NCBI GenBank assembly: GCA_017559685.1 | Contig: JAFYQY010000018.1 | Coordinates: forward strand, 1 to 22,900 | DNA from: Alistipes sp. | GTDB taxonomy: Bacteria; Bacteroidota; Bacteroidia; Bacteroidales; Rikenellaceae | DNA length: 22,900 nt | Direction of reading: 5' to 3' | Part shown: positions 14,267 through 21,186 of the stretch, piece after piece | Layout: the number at the start of each line of letters is the position of its first letter | Numbering within the stretch: the first letter of the stretch is position 1 | Program-made: the position numbers and the translations under genes | The notes under the pieces: generated by a model | Database searches by the model: none | Told to the model about the DNA's origin: nothing | What the model saw: the letters and a program-made list of their open reading frames with translations, nothing else

Positions 14267-14339
14267 CTTATTTTACAGACTTGCTTCTGTAAGAGGATAG
14301 GCGGCAGTCGTGAGACTCCCGCCTATTGCTTTGTTTTTA
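14267..14339 (+). repeat. partial copy of the structured element (hairpin only)
   Basis: Only the domain-1 hairpin and part of its outer stem remain: ATAGGCGG (14297-14304), AGTC/GACT, CCGCCTAT to 14326, then TTGCTTTGTTTTT. It abuts the stop codon of the 26-residue gene on the other strand and may act as a transcription barrier between the two sides. Confidence 0.7.
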
Positions 14340-14420
14340 CTACACGCCCCAGTTGTCGTCGAAGCCGAAGAGGTAGGCAAGGAAGCCCAACACAATGCCA
14401 ATGCCGATAAGGATATTCAT
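14340..14420 (-). CDS. 26-residue single-pass membrane peptide
   Basis: A very short but well-supported gene: ATG at 14420-14418 and TAG at 14342-14340. The product starts MNILIGIGIVLGFLAYLFGF, one glycine-spaced hydrophobic helix (about residues 3-20), and ends in an acidic, tryptophan-containing tail (DDNWGV). A consensus promoter box (14487-14494, minus strand) lies at the right distance, leaving a ~60-nt leader. Codons are GC-richer than those of the accessory genes beside it, so it may belong to the core genome. Function is unknown. Small Gly-rich single-helix peptides of this kind often modulate membrane protein complexes, but that is only inference. The hairpin repeat at 14267-14339 lies directly downstream. 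Confidence 0.65.
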   Translation of the reverse strand: MNILIGIGIVLGFLAYLFGFDDNWGV

Positions 14421-14486
14421 AAAGTATGTTCTGTAAATTGGTAAATAAGTTAACATTATTGGCAGACTCAATTTCGGCCACTAATA

Positions 14487-14494
14487 CAAAGTTA
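14487..14494 (-). promoter_or_regulatory. -7 box upstream of the 26-residue gene
   Basis: On the minus strand this is TAACTTTG. Predicted transcription starts near 14480, about 60 nt before the ATG at 14420. Confidence 0.6.
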
Positions 14495-14551
14495 CGAAAA
14501 CTTTTCGACATTCAGGCATTATATGCAAACAAATTTGCAGTCGCGACACAC

Positions 14552-14614
14552 AAAAAGCGGCAGCCCTATAGGGCCACCGCCACCGATCCTAAAGGGTCAC
14601 ACTTGCAACCCTTT
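14552..14614 (-). terminator. double-hairpin terminator after glutathione peroxidase
   Basis: On the minus strand a first hairpin AAAGGG/CCCTTT (14614-14591) is followed by GCGG-tg-GCCC / GGGC-tg-CCGC (14580-14557) and then TTTTT (14556-14552). It lies 24-86 bases past the stop at 14638. Confidence 0.85.
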
Positions 14615-14637
14615 GTAACACGTTAAAACCTAAAGTA

Positions 14638-15225
14638 TTAGAGCAGCTTCTCAATAGCCTCGGCGACAACCGACATATCGGTCATAGGCTCGAATCGCTC
14701 AACCACGTTACCCTCGCGGTCAACGAGGAACTTCGTAAAGTTCCACTTGATGTCCGACTTCTGAGCGTAGTCAGGGTCTGCCTCACGGAGCTTGGCATCG
14801 AGTATCGGCGTGAGCTTGTGGCTTGGGTCTAAGCCGCCAAAACCTCTCTGTGATTTGAGCCAAGTGTAGAGCGGCGAGGCATTATCGCCGTTCACCTCGA
14901 TCTTCTTAAACTGAGGGAATGTTGTGCCATAGTTTAGCTGGCAGAACTTCGTTCTCTCCTCATCGTTCTCGGGCGACTGGCCAGCAAACTGGTTGCAGGG
15001 GAAGTCGAGGATCACAAGGCCTCGGTCTGCAAAACGCTTGTTTAGTGCCTCAAGATCAGTATATTGCGGTGTAAAACCACACTTGCTTGCAGTATTCACA
15101 ATAAGGAGCACCTTACCCTTGTACTCCGCAAGCTTCACTGGCTTATTGCCCTGTGCCATAACCTCAAAATCGTAAATCGATGACGTGCTCTTCTTGCAGC
15201 AGCAGCTCTTCTGTCTAATCTCCAT
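14638..15225 (-). CDS. glutathione peroxidase family (thiol peroxidase)
   Basis: A 195-residue peroxidase of the glutathione peroxidase family, which reduces hydroperoxides with thiols (in bacteria usually thioredoxin). The catalytic set is present: peroxidatic Cys49 in NTASKCGFTPQY, Gln83 in FAGQSP, and Trp161-Asn162 in KWNFTKFLVD. The FPCNQF signature is at 75-80. Cys95 in KFCQLNYGTTFP could be the resolving cysteine; this is inferred. No signal peptide is visible, so it is probably cytoplasmic. The start at 15225 fits a promoter at 15289-15296. It adds an unusual ~15-residue N-terminal extension with three consecutive cysteines (KSCCCKK) before the family's normal start (SSIYDFEV). Confidence 0.93.
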   Translation of the reverse strand: MEIRQKSCCCKKSTSSIYDFEVMAQGNKPVKLAEYKGKVLLIVNTASKCGFTPQYTDLEALNKRFADRGLVILDFPCNQFAGQSPENDEERTKFCQLNYGTTFPQFKKIEVNGDNASPLYTWLKSQRGFGGLDPSHKLTPILDAKLREADPDYAQKSDIKWNFTKFLVDREGNVVERFEPMTDMSVVAEAIEKLL

Positions 15226-15288
15226 AGTCGTATGTATTATTTATTGTTATATTTTATCGTTCGGGTATAATCAAATATTATTCCGATG

Positions 15289-15296
15289 CAAAAGTA
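15289..15296 (-). promoter_or_regulatory. -7 box of the glutathione peroxidase promoter
   Basis: On the minus strand this is TACTTTTG, fitting TAnnTTTG. The leader is about 57 nt to the start at 15225. Confidence 0.7.
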
Positions 15297-15383
15297 CAAA
15301 TAAATCGTTCACCACAACTATTTTTAGCTATTTTTCTCAATCATATATTCTTATGCAGCTATAAGCACAACACATAGCAAGGC

Positions 15384-15422
15384 AAAAAAAAGAGGACTAC
15401 CCCACTCCTTGGAGGGTAGTCC
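15384..15422 (-). terminator. intrinsic terminator of the 15473-16045 gene
   Basis: On the minus strand GGACTACCC (15422-15414) pairs with GGGTAGTCC (15402-15394), followed by a U-rich tract of eight T (15391-15384). Confidence 0.92.
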
Positions 15423-15472
15423 ACGATTATAAACAACTTTGTACCAGCGGATTAACCTGGCCGATACTACGA

Positions 15473-16045
15473 CTACAAGTCGTTGTACTTCATACTTGAC
15501 TGCTCAGCATCGTAGATATCAGAGTTGATCTTATCGCGATACGAGAGCATCACAGAGCCATCTGAAGAGTCGCTGATGTAGAGCATCACAGTGCCTGTTG
15601 AAGTCTCATAGAGCTGCACAAAGCTACACTTGTCGTTACGGAGTGCTGTCATCTCATAGCCATCACCCTCATAATATGGGTGTGTGAAGGTCTCGCTACC
15701 ATAAGGCTCACCATATTTATTGGTAAGCATCTGCTTGAACTCGCTGTATGTCGACTTGAGCGATGACCACGACTTTGAGGTTCTAAGCTGCACAATCACA
15801 CTGTATACCTTGTTAGTCTGTGGCGTAGCGTAGACATAAACAGTTCTTGTGCTACCTGAGAATGGGCCCTTCAAGCCGGCAATATCATCATCGGCAAACG
15901 ATACCTCGAATCCCTTAGCCTGGAGTTTTGCAATGAACGAGGTAAGACTGCCGTCGATAGGAATGCCCATAAATGTCTGACGCTCCTGAGCCGATACGCT
16001 CAACGAGAAGATGCAACAAAGCATCAAGAGAAGAAATCGCTTCAT
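15473..16045 (-). CDS. secreted/periplasmic protein, unknown function
   Basis: A 190-residue protein with a strong Sec signal peptide (MKRFLLLMLCCIFSLSVSAQ, cleavage likely after the Ala near residue 19), followed by FMGIPIDGSLTSFIAKLQAKG. This is a common opening of small Bacteroidales periplasmic proteins in which a short segment precedes a helix that ends in a glycine. The mature domain looks alpha/beta with repeated Thr/Ser-rich strands; its single Cys lies in NDKCSFVQLY. I know no defined function. It is monocistronic, with its own promoter (16112-16119) and terminator (15384-15422). Confidence 0.8.
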   Translation of the reverse strand: MKRFLLLMLCCIFSLSVSAQERQTFMGIPIDGSLTSFIAKLQAKGFEVSFADDDIAGLKGPFSGSTRTVYVYATPQTNKVYSVIVQLRTSKSWSSLKSTYSEFKQMLTNKYGEPYGSETFTHPYYEGDGYEMTALRNDKCSFVQLYETSTGTVMLYISDSSDGSVMLSYRDKINSDIYDAEQSSMKYNDL

Positions 16046-16111
16046 AGTATTGTAAATTTAAGTTAGACGTTGTGTAATGCAGATTGTCAGCCTTGCGACA
16101 CCTATATTGAG

Positions 16112-16119
16112 CAAATTTA
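16112..16119 (-). promoter_or_regulatory. -7 box of the 16045 gene promoter
   Basis: On the minus strand this is TAAATTTG, with a TTTG about 20 bases further upstream. The leader is about 60 nt. Confidence 0.7.
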
Positions 16120-16255
16120 AGCATAATATTTGAGAAAAGCAAATACCCGCACAAAAAGGGGGACACCGACAACAAACAGCCTAAAGCTATGCGGCAAAAG
16201 TAGGCGGAAGGAGCGGAGTAAAAATTTGAGTTTAAATAAAAAAGTTGTTAAAAAG

Positions 16256-16286
16256 TTTGCAGTTTAAAAAATCTTGTGTACTTTTG
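16256..16286 (+). promoter_or_regulatory. promoter of tRNA-Thr
   Basis: TTTG at 16256-16259, a spacer of exactly 19 bases, and TACTTTTG at 16279-16286. This is a perfect match to the Bacteroidales consensus, about 32 bases before the tRNA 5' end. Confidence 0.9.
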
Positions 16287-16318
16287 TGCACTCTTTCATA
16301 GGAGTAGGGTTTATTGTC

Positions 16319-16390
<72 letters not shown>

Positions 16391-16396
16391 CAGAAT

Positions 16397-16422
16397 AGGA
16401 AGTCGAAAGGCTTCCTGTTTTT
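16397..16422 (+). terminator. terminator after tRNA-Thr
   Basis: AGGAAG (16397-16402) pairs with CTTCCT (16411-16416), followed by GTTTTT. Confidence 0.85.
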
Positions 16423-16526
16423 GATTTATAATCCACTGTAAATCATTGATTTGCCCACCACTACTCCACTATTATAGCACTTTTGCATATAAAATTTCCA
16501 CACTCAATATCTTGTTTAGGATGAGA

Positions 16527-16534
16527 TAATTTTG
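16527..16534 (+). promoter_or_regulatory. -7 box upstream of the integrase stub
   Basis: TAATTTTG fits TAnnTTTG, about 59 bases before the ATG at 16593. No good -33 TTG is seen at the expected spacing, so support is moderate. Confidence 0.5.
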
Positions 16535-16592
16535 TATATTCGTGGTGCAAAAACATAGATTAAACATAGATTTTTTTCTAAAACCCTACTCT

Positions 16593-16700
16593 ATGGCGAC
16601 TCTAAACTTTAAATTAGCACCACAAAAGAACAAGGCTGGTCGTTATATTATAAAACTGCATATGTATTTTTGCGGATTTATTTGTGATTTCTTTTTGTGA
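16593..16700 (+). pseudogene. N-terminal stub of a tyrosine integrase
   Basis: The ATG at 16593 opens a 35-codon frame. Its first ~24 residues (starting MATLNFKLAPQKNKAGRYII) match the usual start of Bacteroidales tyrosine recombinases, where a beta-strand plus Lys-rich loop begins the arm-binding domain. After about codon 24 the similarity ends. The frame runs into the 3' end of the opposite-strand gene and stops at 16700, so the catalytic domain is gone. It sits about 200 bases behind tRNA-Thr in the same orientation, the classic place for a tRNA-targeting integrase, and has a promoter box at 16527-16534. The match rests on a short segment, so confidence is moderate. Confidence 0.55.
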
Positions 16701-17259
16701 TTAACAATACCTCATCATTATTAAGACTCATCACATACTCTCTTTTCTCATTGAGCCCAGCACCAGTATAGTGTTTCTTAATGTAATCCATCTTTATTGG
16801 TAATGCCTTGTAGTCCTCATTGCTAATTGGTAATTTTATTGGAAATACTCTGTTTTGCTTGCCTAAAATATCAAAACCAAACTCCAATACCTCATACCTA
16901 TTTTTCTCCTGTCTAATACAATATTTACCAGACTTATCTTTATAATTGTCTATGGGTGACTCAATGATATTAATCATCATCTCTTGCTTTAATACATCGG
17001 GATATTTAGTATAGTTTCTTTTGCTAATCTTGGCAAACAAACTACTATGTATTGCTACAGCATCATTGCTCATTGATGTTAGTTGATGCAGTTTGATTAG
17101 AGCATAAGTCTTAATAAGACCTTCTCTACACCTTGAATCCTTGAAATATTGCCTACCTAACGATTCTAAACTATTGTACGTAAACTCACCAATATATAGT
17201 GTAATAGTGCCATCCTTGTTGTATTCAATGTCATTTGCCTTATAATCCTTATTTGCCAT
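16678..17259 (-). CDS. hypothetical protein of the tRNA-Thr island
   Basis: A 193-residue, Lys/Asn/Tyr-rich soluble protein that I do not recognise. No signal peptide, membrane segment or cysteine-rich motif is seen. A basic C-terminal third and a mixed alpha/beta pattern leave a nucleic-acid-related role open but unproven. Its stop codon overlaps the end of the integrase stub on the other strand. It lies 74 bases downstream of the interrupted serine recombinase on the same strand and I see no consensus promoter in that gap, so the two may be co-transcribed. Its AT-rich codon use fits the island. Confidence 0.65.
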   Translation of the reverse strand: MANKDYKANDIEYNKDGTITLYIGEFTYNSLESLGRQYFKDSRCREGLIKTYALIKLHQLTSMSNDAVAIHSSLFAKISKRNYTKYPDVLKQEMMINIIESPIDNYKDKSGKYCIRQEKNRYEVLEFGFDILGKQNRVFPIKLPISNEDYKALPIKMDYIKKHYTGAGLNEKREYVMSLNNDEVLLITKRNHK

Positions 17260-17333
17260 ACCATCTATATTTTATGTTATACTTAATAATTATATAATGG
17301 TTGGCGAATTTTATTTTTGAAAACTACACTATG

Positions 17334-17966
17334 CTAAACATATTTGTATAACTTCCTAATAGTGGCAATACTCGTTTTGGTTATCGCATTGATATTTCGG
17401 AGTGACATACCTTGCTTTAGTAATGATATCTCCTTTTTGTATTGCTCCTTCATTGCTTCATCACTTTTGCGATATGTTGCAGGTCGTCCCATTTTGATAC
17501 CCTCCTTACGACATTTGGCAATATGCTGATCACGGCCACTACATAGACGAGCTGTTATTGTATGTCGCTCCATTGATGCAATTTCAAGGAGTATGGTCAA
17601 TATCAGAGATGCCACAGGATTCATATTGCCATCTTTATCTAATGTCTCTAAATTATAATTTTTAATATATAGACACACCTTTCGCTCATTCAACATCTAT
17701 ATAACCTTAAGGGCTTCTAATGTAGAGCGACCAAGACGAGATATCTCCCATACACACACCTTGTCAATATCATTCTCGGAGATATACTGCAACATATCTA
17801 CCAACTCTTGTCTCTCCTCGATCTTCTTTGCACCCGACACCTTGTTTGCGAAGATTCTTACCACCTCCCAGTTCATCTTCTCACAATGCTCTTGGAGCTC
17901 ATTTATCTGACGATTGTAATCCTGCTTATCAGTCGATACTCTAACCAAAAGTGCTACTCGTGTCAT
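17334..17966 (-). pseudogene. serine recombinase (resolvase/invertase) split by an in-frame TAG
   Basis: Read through, this is a 210-codon small serine recombinase. Residues 1-120 are the catalytic domain, with RVSTDKQ (Arg9, Ser11 nucleophile) and SRLGRS (Arg77, Arg80). A long E-helix follows (LILTILLEIASMERHTI), then a C-terminal helix-turn-helix of the Hin type (SLRNINAITKTSIATIRKLY). Codon 90 (17699-17697) is TAG, where the family has Asp in the sequence V-I-D-M-L. The two halves are 17966-17697 (89 residues) and 17696-17334 (120 residues, opening with ATG), adjoining in one frame. Neither half alone should recombine DNA. Other genes here use TAG as stop, so recoding is unlikely. Decay, a sequencing error, or rare readthrough remain possible. 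Confidence 0.8.
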
Positions 17967-18101
17967 ATCTCAACATTTTTAATGTAACTTACCGATTATG
18001 AGGCTAATATAACTGTTATTTTTGAGACATACTAATATTTTTTACAATATTTTTACTTAAATTTTAACGAGTACTTATTTATTGCGATGTTATACAATTT
18101 C

Positions 18102-18118
18102 GTCTACACAATGTAGAC
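18102..18118. promoter_or_regulatory. 17-bp perfect palindrome near the recombinase
   Basis: GTCTACA-CAA-TGTAGAC is a perfect inverted repeat with a 3-base centre, 136 bases upstream of the recombinase start. It could be an operator or a recombinase-binding site; an odd-sized centre does not fit the usual 2-bp crossover of serine recombinases. The rest of 17967-18150 is AT-rich and holds no supported gene. Confidence 0.5.
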
Positions 18119-18150
18119 TTTCCGACTATCACAGAACTTAAAAATCAATG

Positions 18151-18179
18151 AAAAACTCCCCACCAAATGATGGGGAGTT
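18151..18179 (-). terminator. intrinsic terminator of the MORN gene
   Basis: On the minus strand AACTCCCCA (18179-18171) pairs with TGGGGAGTT (18162-18154), followed by a T-run to 18151. It lies 22 bases past the stop at 18201. Confidence 0.92.
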
Positions 18180-18200
18180 GACATCAGCTGAAAGCGACCT

Positions 18201-20498
18201 TTAAAATTCACCAACGCAAATAACACCAATAGTAGAACTACATTTGTAGGCTGTGATTTTCTTTATTACATCTGTGGTCTTACATTTATAATCGACAACC
18301 TCACCCTCATATATCTCTCCGTGCTTTGTTGTTACCCTAACACTACCTGTTCCCAAAAACTTGCCAGCAGCAAATTGACCCTTATAGTAATCGCCATTTG
18401 TGCAATAGACAATGCCGTCACCGTGAAGTTTTCCTTCTAATATTTTACCTTCATACCTGTCTCCTGTCTCCAACGTTACGACAACAGTAGCGACTGTAGA
18501 GGGATCCAATACGCCATTGATGAAGTTCCCCTCATAGACTTCACCATTACTAAGAACCAACTTACCCTTGCCAGTAACCTTTCCATCAACAACTTCTCCG
18601 ATATAACGACCATTAGAAACAGAAATATCGACATCTCCTTTAACGAATCTCTTGTTGATATATTGGAAGTCTTCAACAACATTTCCCTCATATACCACAA
18701 GAAAATCGCCATTAAGACTATCACCTGACGCAGTCGTATACTTACCACAAAGTTTATTGTTTTGAGATCTATTTTGAGACATTGTGCGAATACGATCTTC
18801 AATCGTATTTATCTGCCACGATTCTAATCCTAACTTACTGCTATGAGTGTATAATGCGTGTAAAATACTTATGGTCGCATTTCCCTCATAAGTATCACCA
18901 TTGGATAGGAGTGCAGTTACAGAACCTAAAAAATCTGACGTAAACTTAATGCTTTTATATTCGTCATCGTTTGTAATCTCATACGCTGTTTCGCCATTCT
19001 TAGTAGTTATTACAACATTATCACTTATGCGTCGCTGTTCTCCCTTTACAAAAGTTCCATTCTTAAACTCGCCTAAACACTCATCTACATAACTACTATA
19101 CTCATTTGTGAAGCCTTTACAAGTTTTTGTCAACTTACCTTGTCCACTATAGTATCCCTTTTCAAAACCTCCTTTGTACTCCTCGTATGAATAACAAACA
19201 ACTTCACCAGTGCTGTAGCTTGTCGTAACACCAGTTCCTCGGCTGAGCACACCCTCGCCATCAGGAAAAATATCATAGGCCTGTCCATATATAGTCTCAT
19301 TACTTAGCGATGTATCTAACTTTAGACTATGCTTGTATGTCATCATAGCTGAACCCTCATACACAAGATCTGGCATTATAGGATGCTCTGCCATTTTATT
19401 AGGCATCATAAGTTTCATCTGACTTAATTTACCATCCACATAGGTTACCGTAAGAGAAATATTCTCAGTCACGGTATTATATGTTCCGTTAGTCTGGTCG
19501 CCATCAATAAGCTCAACGATACCAGTATAGCCATAAGGGCCAATATAATATGCACCACAATTCTGCAACGAGAAAGTTTTGCCATAAAACTTCTTTTGTA
19601 GATCAATCTCTTCCCCCATTTGCTCGATAATCTCTTGTAGATAGAAGTTAAATTGTACTGGCTCAACGACAAAATACCAGCTTCCGCCCTCATCATCAGC
19701 TTTTAAATTAAATATCCTCGAATGAAAATCCTCGTGACTCATCTTTAGTTTCAGTACATCAACCTCAACTTGTGGCACCATTGTATATACATCACCCTCA
19801 TCGGTTATTGATATAGGATTGGTGATTGTTAAACAACCATCTTTGTAGGAATACTCCTTATTGTTGGTCATTGTATTTATGAGCAACGTCTCAGTCGTCA
19901 CATCGTAAACGGCATCTATGTATAGTGTATTATCGGCCTTATAGCACTTTAATGTCTCTGTTGATTTATCGGCAGATGTACTAAACACAACCTTTCCATT
20001 GTAACCATCCTCAAAGTTATATTTTAACAAACTATAATTAGTTAACGTCACCCAGTAATCTCCGATATTATCACCGATACTATGTGGCTTCGTCGTTGTA
20101 TATAGCTGCGACTCCTCGATAAGTTGTTTGTTGATGTTATACCTCTTGAATGATGAGCAAATATCAAACTTCTTTTCATCTGTAGAATAATCATACGAGG
20201 ATTTGTATGTACCTACACCCTGAAAGACAGAGGCTTGACGGTTGATGCTTTTATCCCTGAAGTGTACTTTATACGACTCTCTTTTACCGTTGTTGTAAAT
20301 ATTAGTATTGGTCAATGTACCTGATTTATCATATACTTGCTCCGTACCGTGTATAACGCCATTCGGGAGTAGAGTGTATTTGCGTTTAATCATAGTTTGC
20401 CAATAGTCGTAATACTCATTGTACGGCGTTAAATTCTGTGCAGATAGACTCAATATACCGCACAAAAAGAGATTAACTAAAATAAAAAGTCTTTTCAT
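18201..20498 (-). CDS. secreted MORN-repeat protein
   Basis: A 765-residue protein. The ATG at 20498 begins a Sec signal peptide (MKRLFILVNLFLCGILSLSA then Q); an in-frame extension to 20534 would bury it. The N-terminal half has loose YxxG/YNNGK-type repeats. The C-terminal half has clear MORN repeats of the form G-x-x-Y-x-G-x-x-x-x-G-x-x-x-G-x-G, for example GRYIGEVVDGKVTGKGK, GEVYEGNFINGVLD, GDRYEGKILEGKLHGDG and GDYYKGQFAAGKFLGTG. MORN repeats form elongated beta-sheets that act as scaffolds or bind lipids or proteins; the partner here is unknown. The signal peptide places it in the periplasm or outside. It is a single-gene unit with promoter (20771-20778), long structured leader and terminator. 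AT-rich, island-like composition. Confidence 0.85.
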   Translation of the reverse strand: MKRLFILVNLFLCGILSLSAQNLTPYNEYYDYWQTMIKRKYTLLPNGVIHGTEQVYDKSGTLTNTNIYNNGKRESYKVHFRDKSINRQASVFQGVGTYKSSYDYSTDEKKFDICSSFKRYNINKQLIEESQLYTTTKPHSIGDNIGDYWVTLTNYSLLKYNFEDGYNGKVVFSTSADKSTETLKCYKADNTLYIDAVYDVTTETLLINTMTNNKEYSYKDGCLTITNPISITDEGDVYTMVPQVEVDVLKLKMSHEDFHSRIFNLKADDEGGSWYFVVEPVQFNFYLQEIIEQMGEEIDLQKKFYGKTFSLQNCGAYYIGPYGYTGIVELIDGDQTNGTYNTVTENISLTVTYVDGKLSQMKLMMPNKMAEHPIMPDLVYEGSAMMTYKHSLKLDTSLSNETIYGQAYDIFPDGEGVLSRGTGVTTSYSTGEVVCYSYEEYKGGFEKGYYSGQGKLTKTCKGFTNEYSSYVDECLGEFKNGTFVKGEQRRISDNVVITTKNGETAYEITNDDEYKSIKFTSDFLGSVTALLSNGDTYEGNATISILHALYTHSSKLGLESWQINTIEDRIRTMSQNRSQNNKLCGKYTTASGDSLNGDFLVVYEGNVVEDFQYINKRFVKGDVDISVSNGRYIGEVVDGKVTGKGKLVLSNGEVYEGNFINGVLDPSTVATVVVTLETGDRYEGKILEGKLHGDGIVYCTNGDYYKGQFAAGKFLGTGSVRVTTKHGEIYEGEVVDYKCKTTDVIKKITAYKCSSTIGVICVGEF

Positions 20499-20764
20499 AA
20501 TAATAACTGTTATTTGGTTAATAGTTCCTCTCATCTACTACCCAGCACCTCGATAGTGGTAAATACAAATAAAAAAAGCGTGGTGCTGAAAACTTATTTT
20601 AAGAGAATGGGCTCTGGTAAAGCCTTGAAGATAAAATAAGCAACAGCCCCACGCCATACCCGAATACAGGATATGACGCGAGAAGATGTCCGCCTATTCA
20701 CTCTTCTAAATTTACCAGATTTATTCTCTGTGAATAAACTTACACTTTCCGCGTAATTAATATG
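20499..20764 (-). promoter_or_regulatory. structured leader RNA (member 3 of a three-member set)
   Basis: Read on the minus strand, an outer stem TCTGGTAAA (20719-20711) pairs with TTTACCAGA (20621-20613), with inner pairings such as AGAAGA/TCTTCT. The enclosed strand GCGTGGGGCTG (20654-20644) is complementary, with one mismatch, to CAGCACCACGC (20588-20578), which directly precedes seven T (20577-20571). CAGCACC (20588-20582) can alternatively pair with GGTGCTG (20549-20543) beyond the U-tract. A small AATAAC/GTTATT hairpin sits right before the ATG. The plan is the same as in the leaders at 12391-12660 and 13135-13427. Confidence 0.65.
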
Positions 20765-20770
20765 TCTCTA

Positions 20771-20778
20771 CAAATGTA
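20771..20778 (-). promoter_or_regulatory. -7 box of the MORN gene promoter
   Basis: On the minus strand this is TACATTTG, fitting TAnnTTTG. No clear -33 TTG is seen at the ideal distance. Confidence 0.6.
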
Positions 20779-20789
20779 GCAAATATTTT

Positions 20790-21186
20790 CGCTCAGTGTA
20801 CGATTTAGGACATCTTTTTTGCTGTTGCTTTATATAATAGGTATGTGCAACCCTTATTTTCAAGGCACAAAGTTGAGGTTATCTTTCTAAAAAATCAATG
20901 TTGAAACAAATCTTTGTTATTTACAAATTGGGGGATAATCTCCCCGTATCTCAAAAAATATAAAAAAGTTTTAAATTTATATAGAGATTCAAATTGTTAT
21001 ACACCAATATATTAGGCATTGTTACCCTTTCGCTATCTCAAAAAAATATCACTTTTTTACAAAAAATAAAAATAATTCCTAAAAAGCGGAATATACATAT
21101 TAGAATTGTTTTTCAAAGGGAGAAAAGCAATAGATTTATTTTAATAATTAGAACCTCACGATGTATAGGTTAATCGTTTTAATGCT
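20790..21186. other. AT-rich intergenic region between divergent genes
   Basis: I see no supported gene here. It contains a small hairpin GGGGA/TCCCC (20931-20945), two related TATCTCAAAAAA words (about 20947 and 21033), and A/T-runs. No TAnnTTTG box can be assigned with confidence to the rightward gene at 21187. Confidence 0.5.

Noticed and set aside
14323..14511. 62-residue minus-strand frame overlapping the 26-residue gene
   Set aside because: It starts upstream of the promoter box at 14487-14494 and runs into the repeat hairpin. The 26-residue frame fits promoter and composition better.
17697..17699. TAG recoded as a sense codon
   Set aside because: TAG is used as a normal stop by other genes in the window, such as the ATPase and the glycerate kinase.
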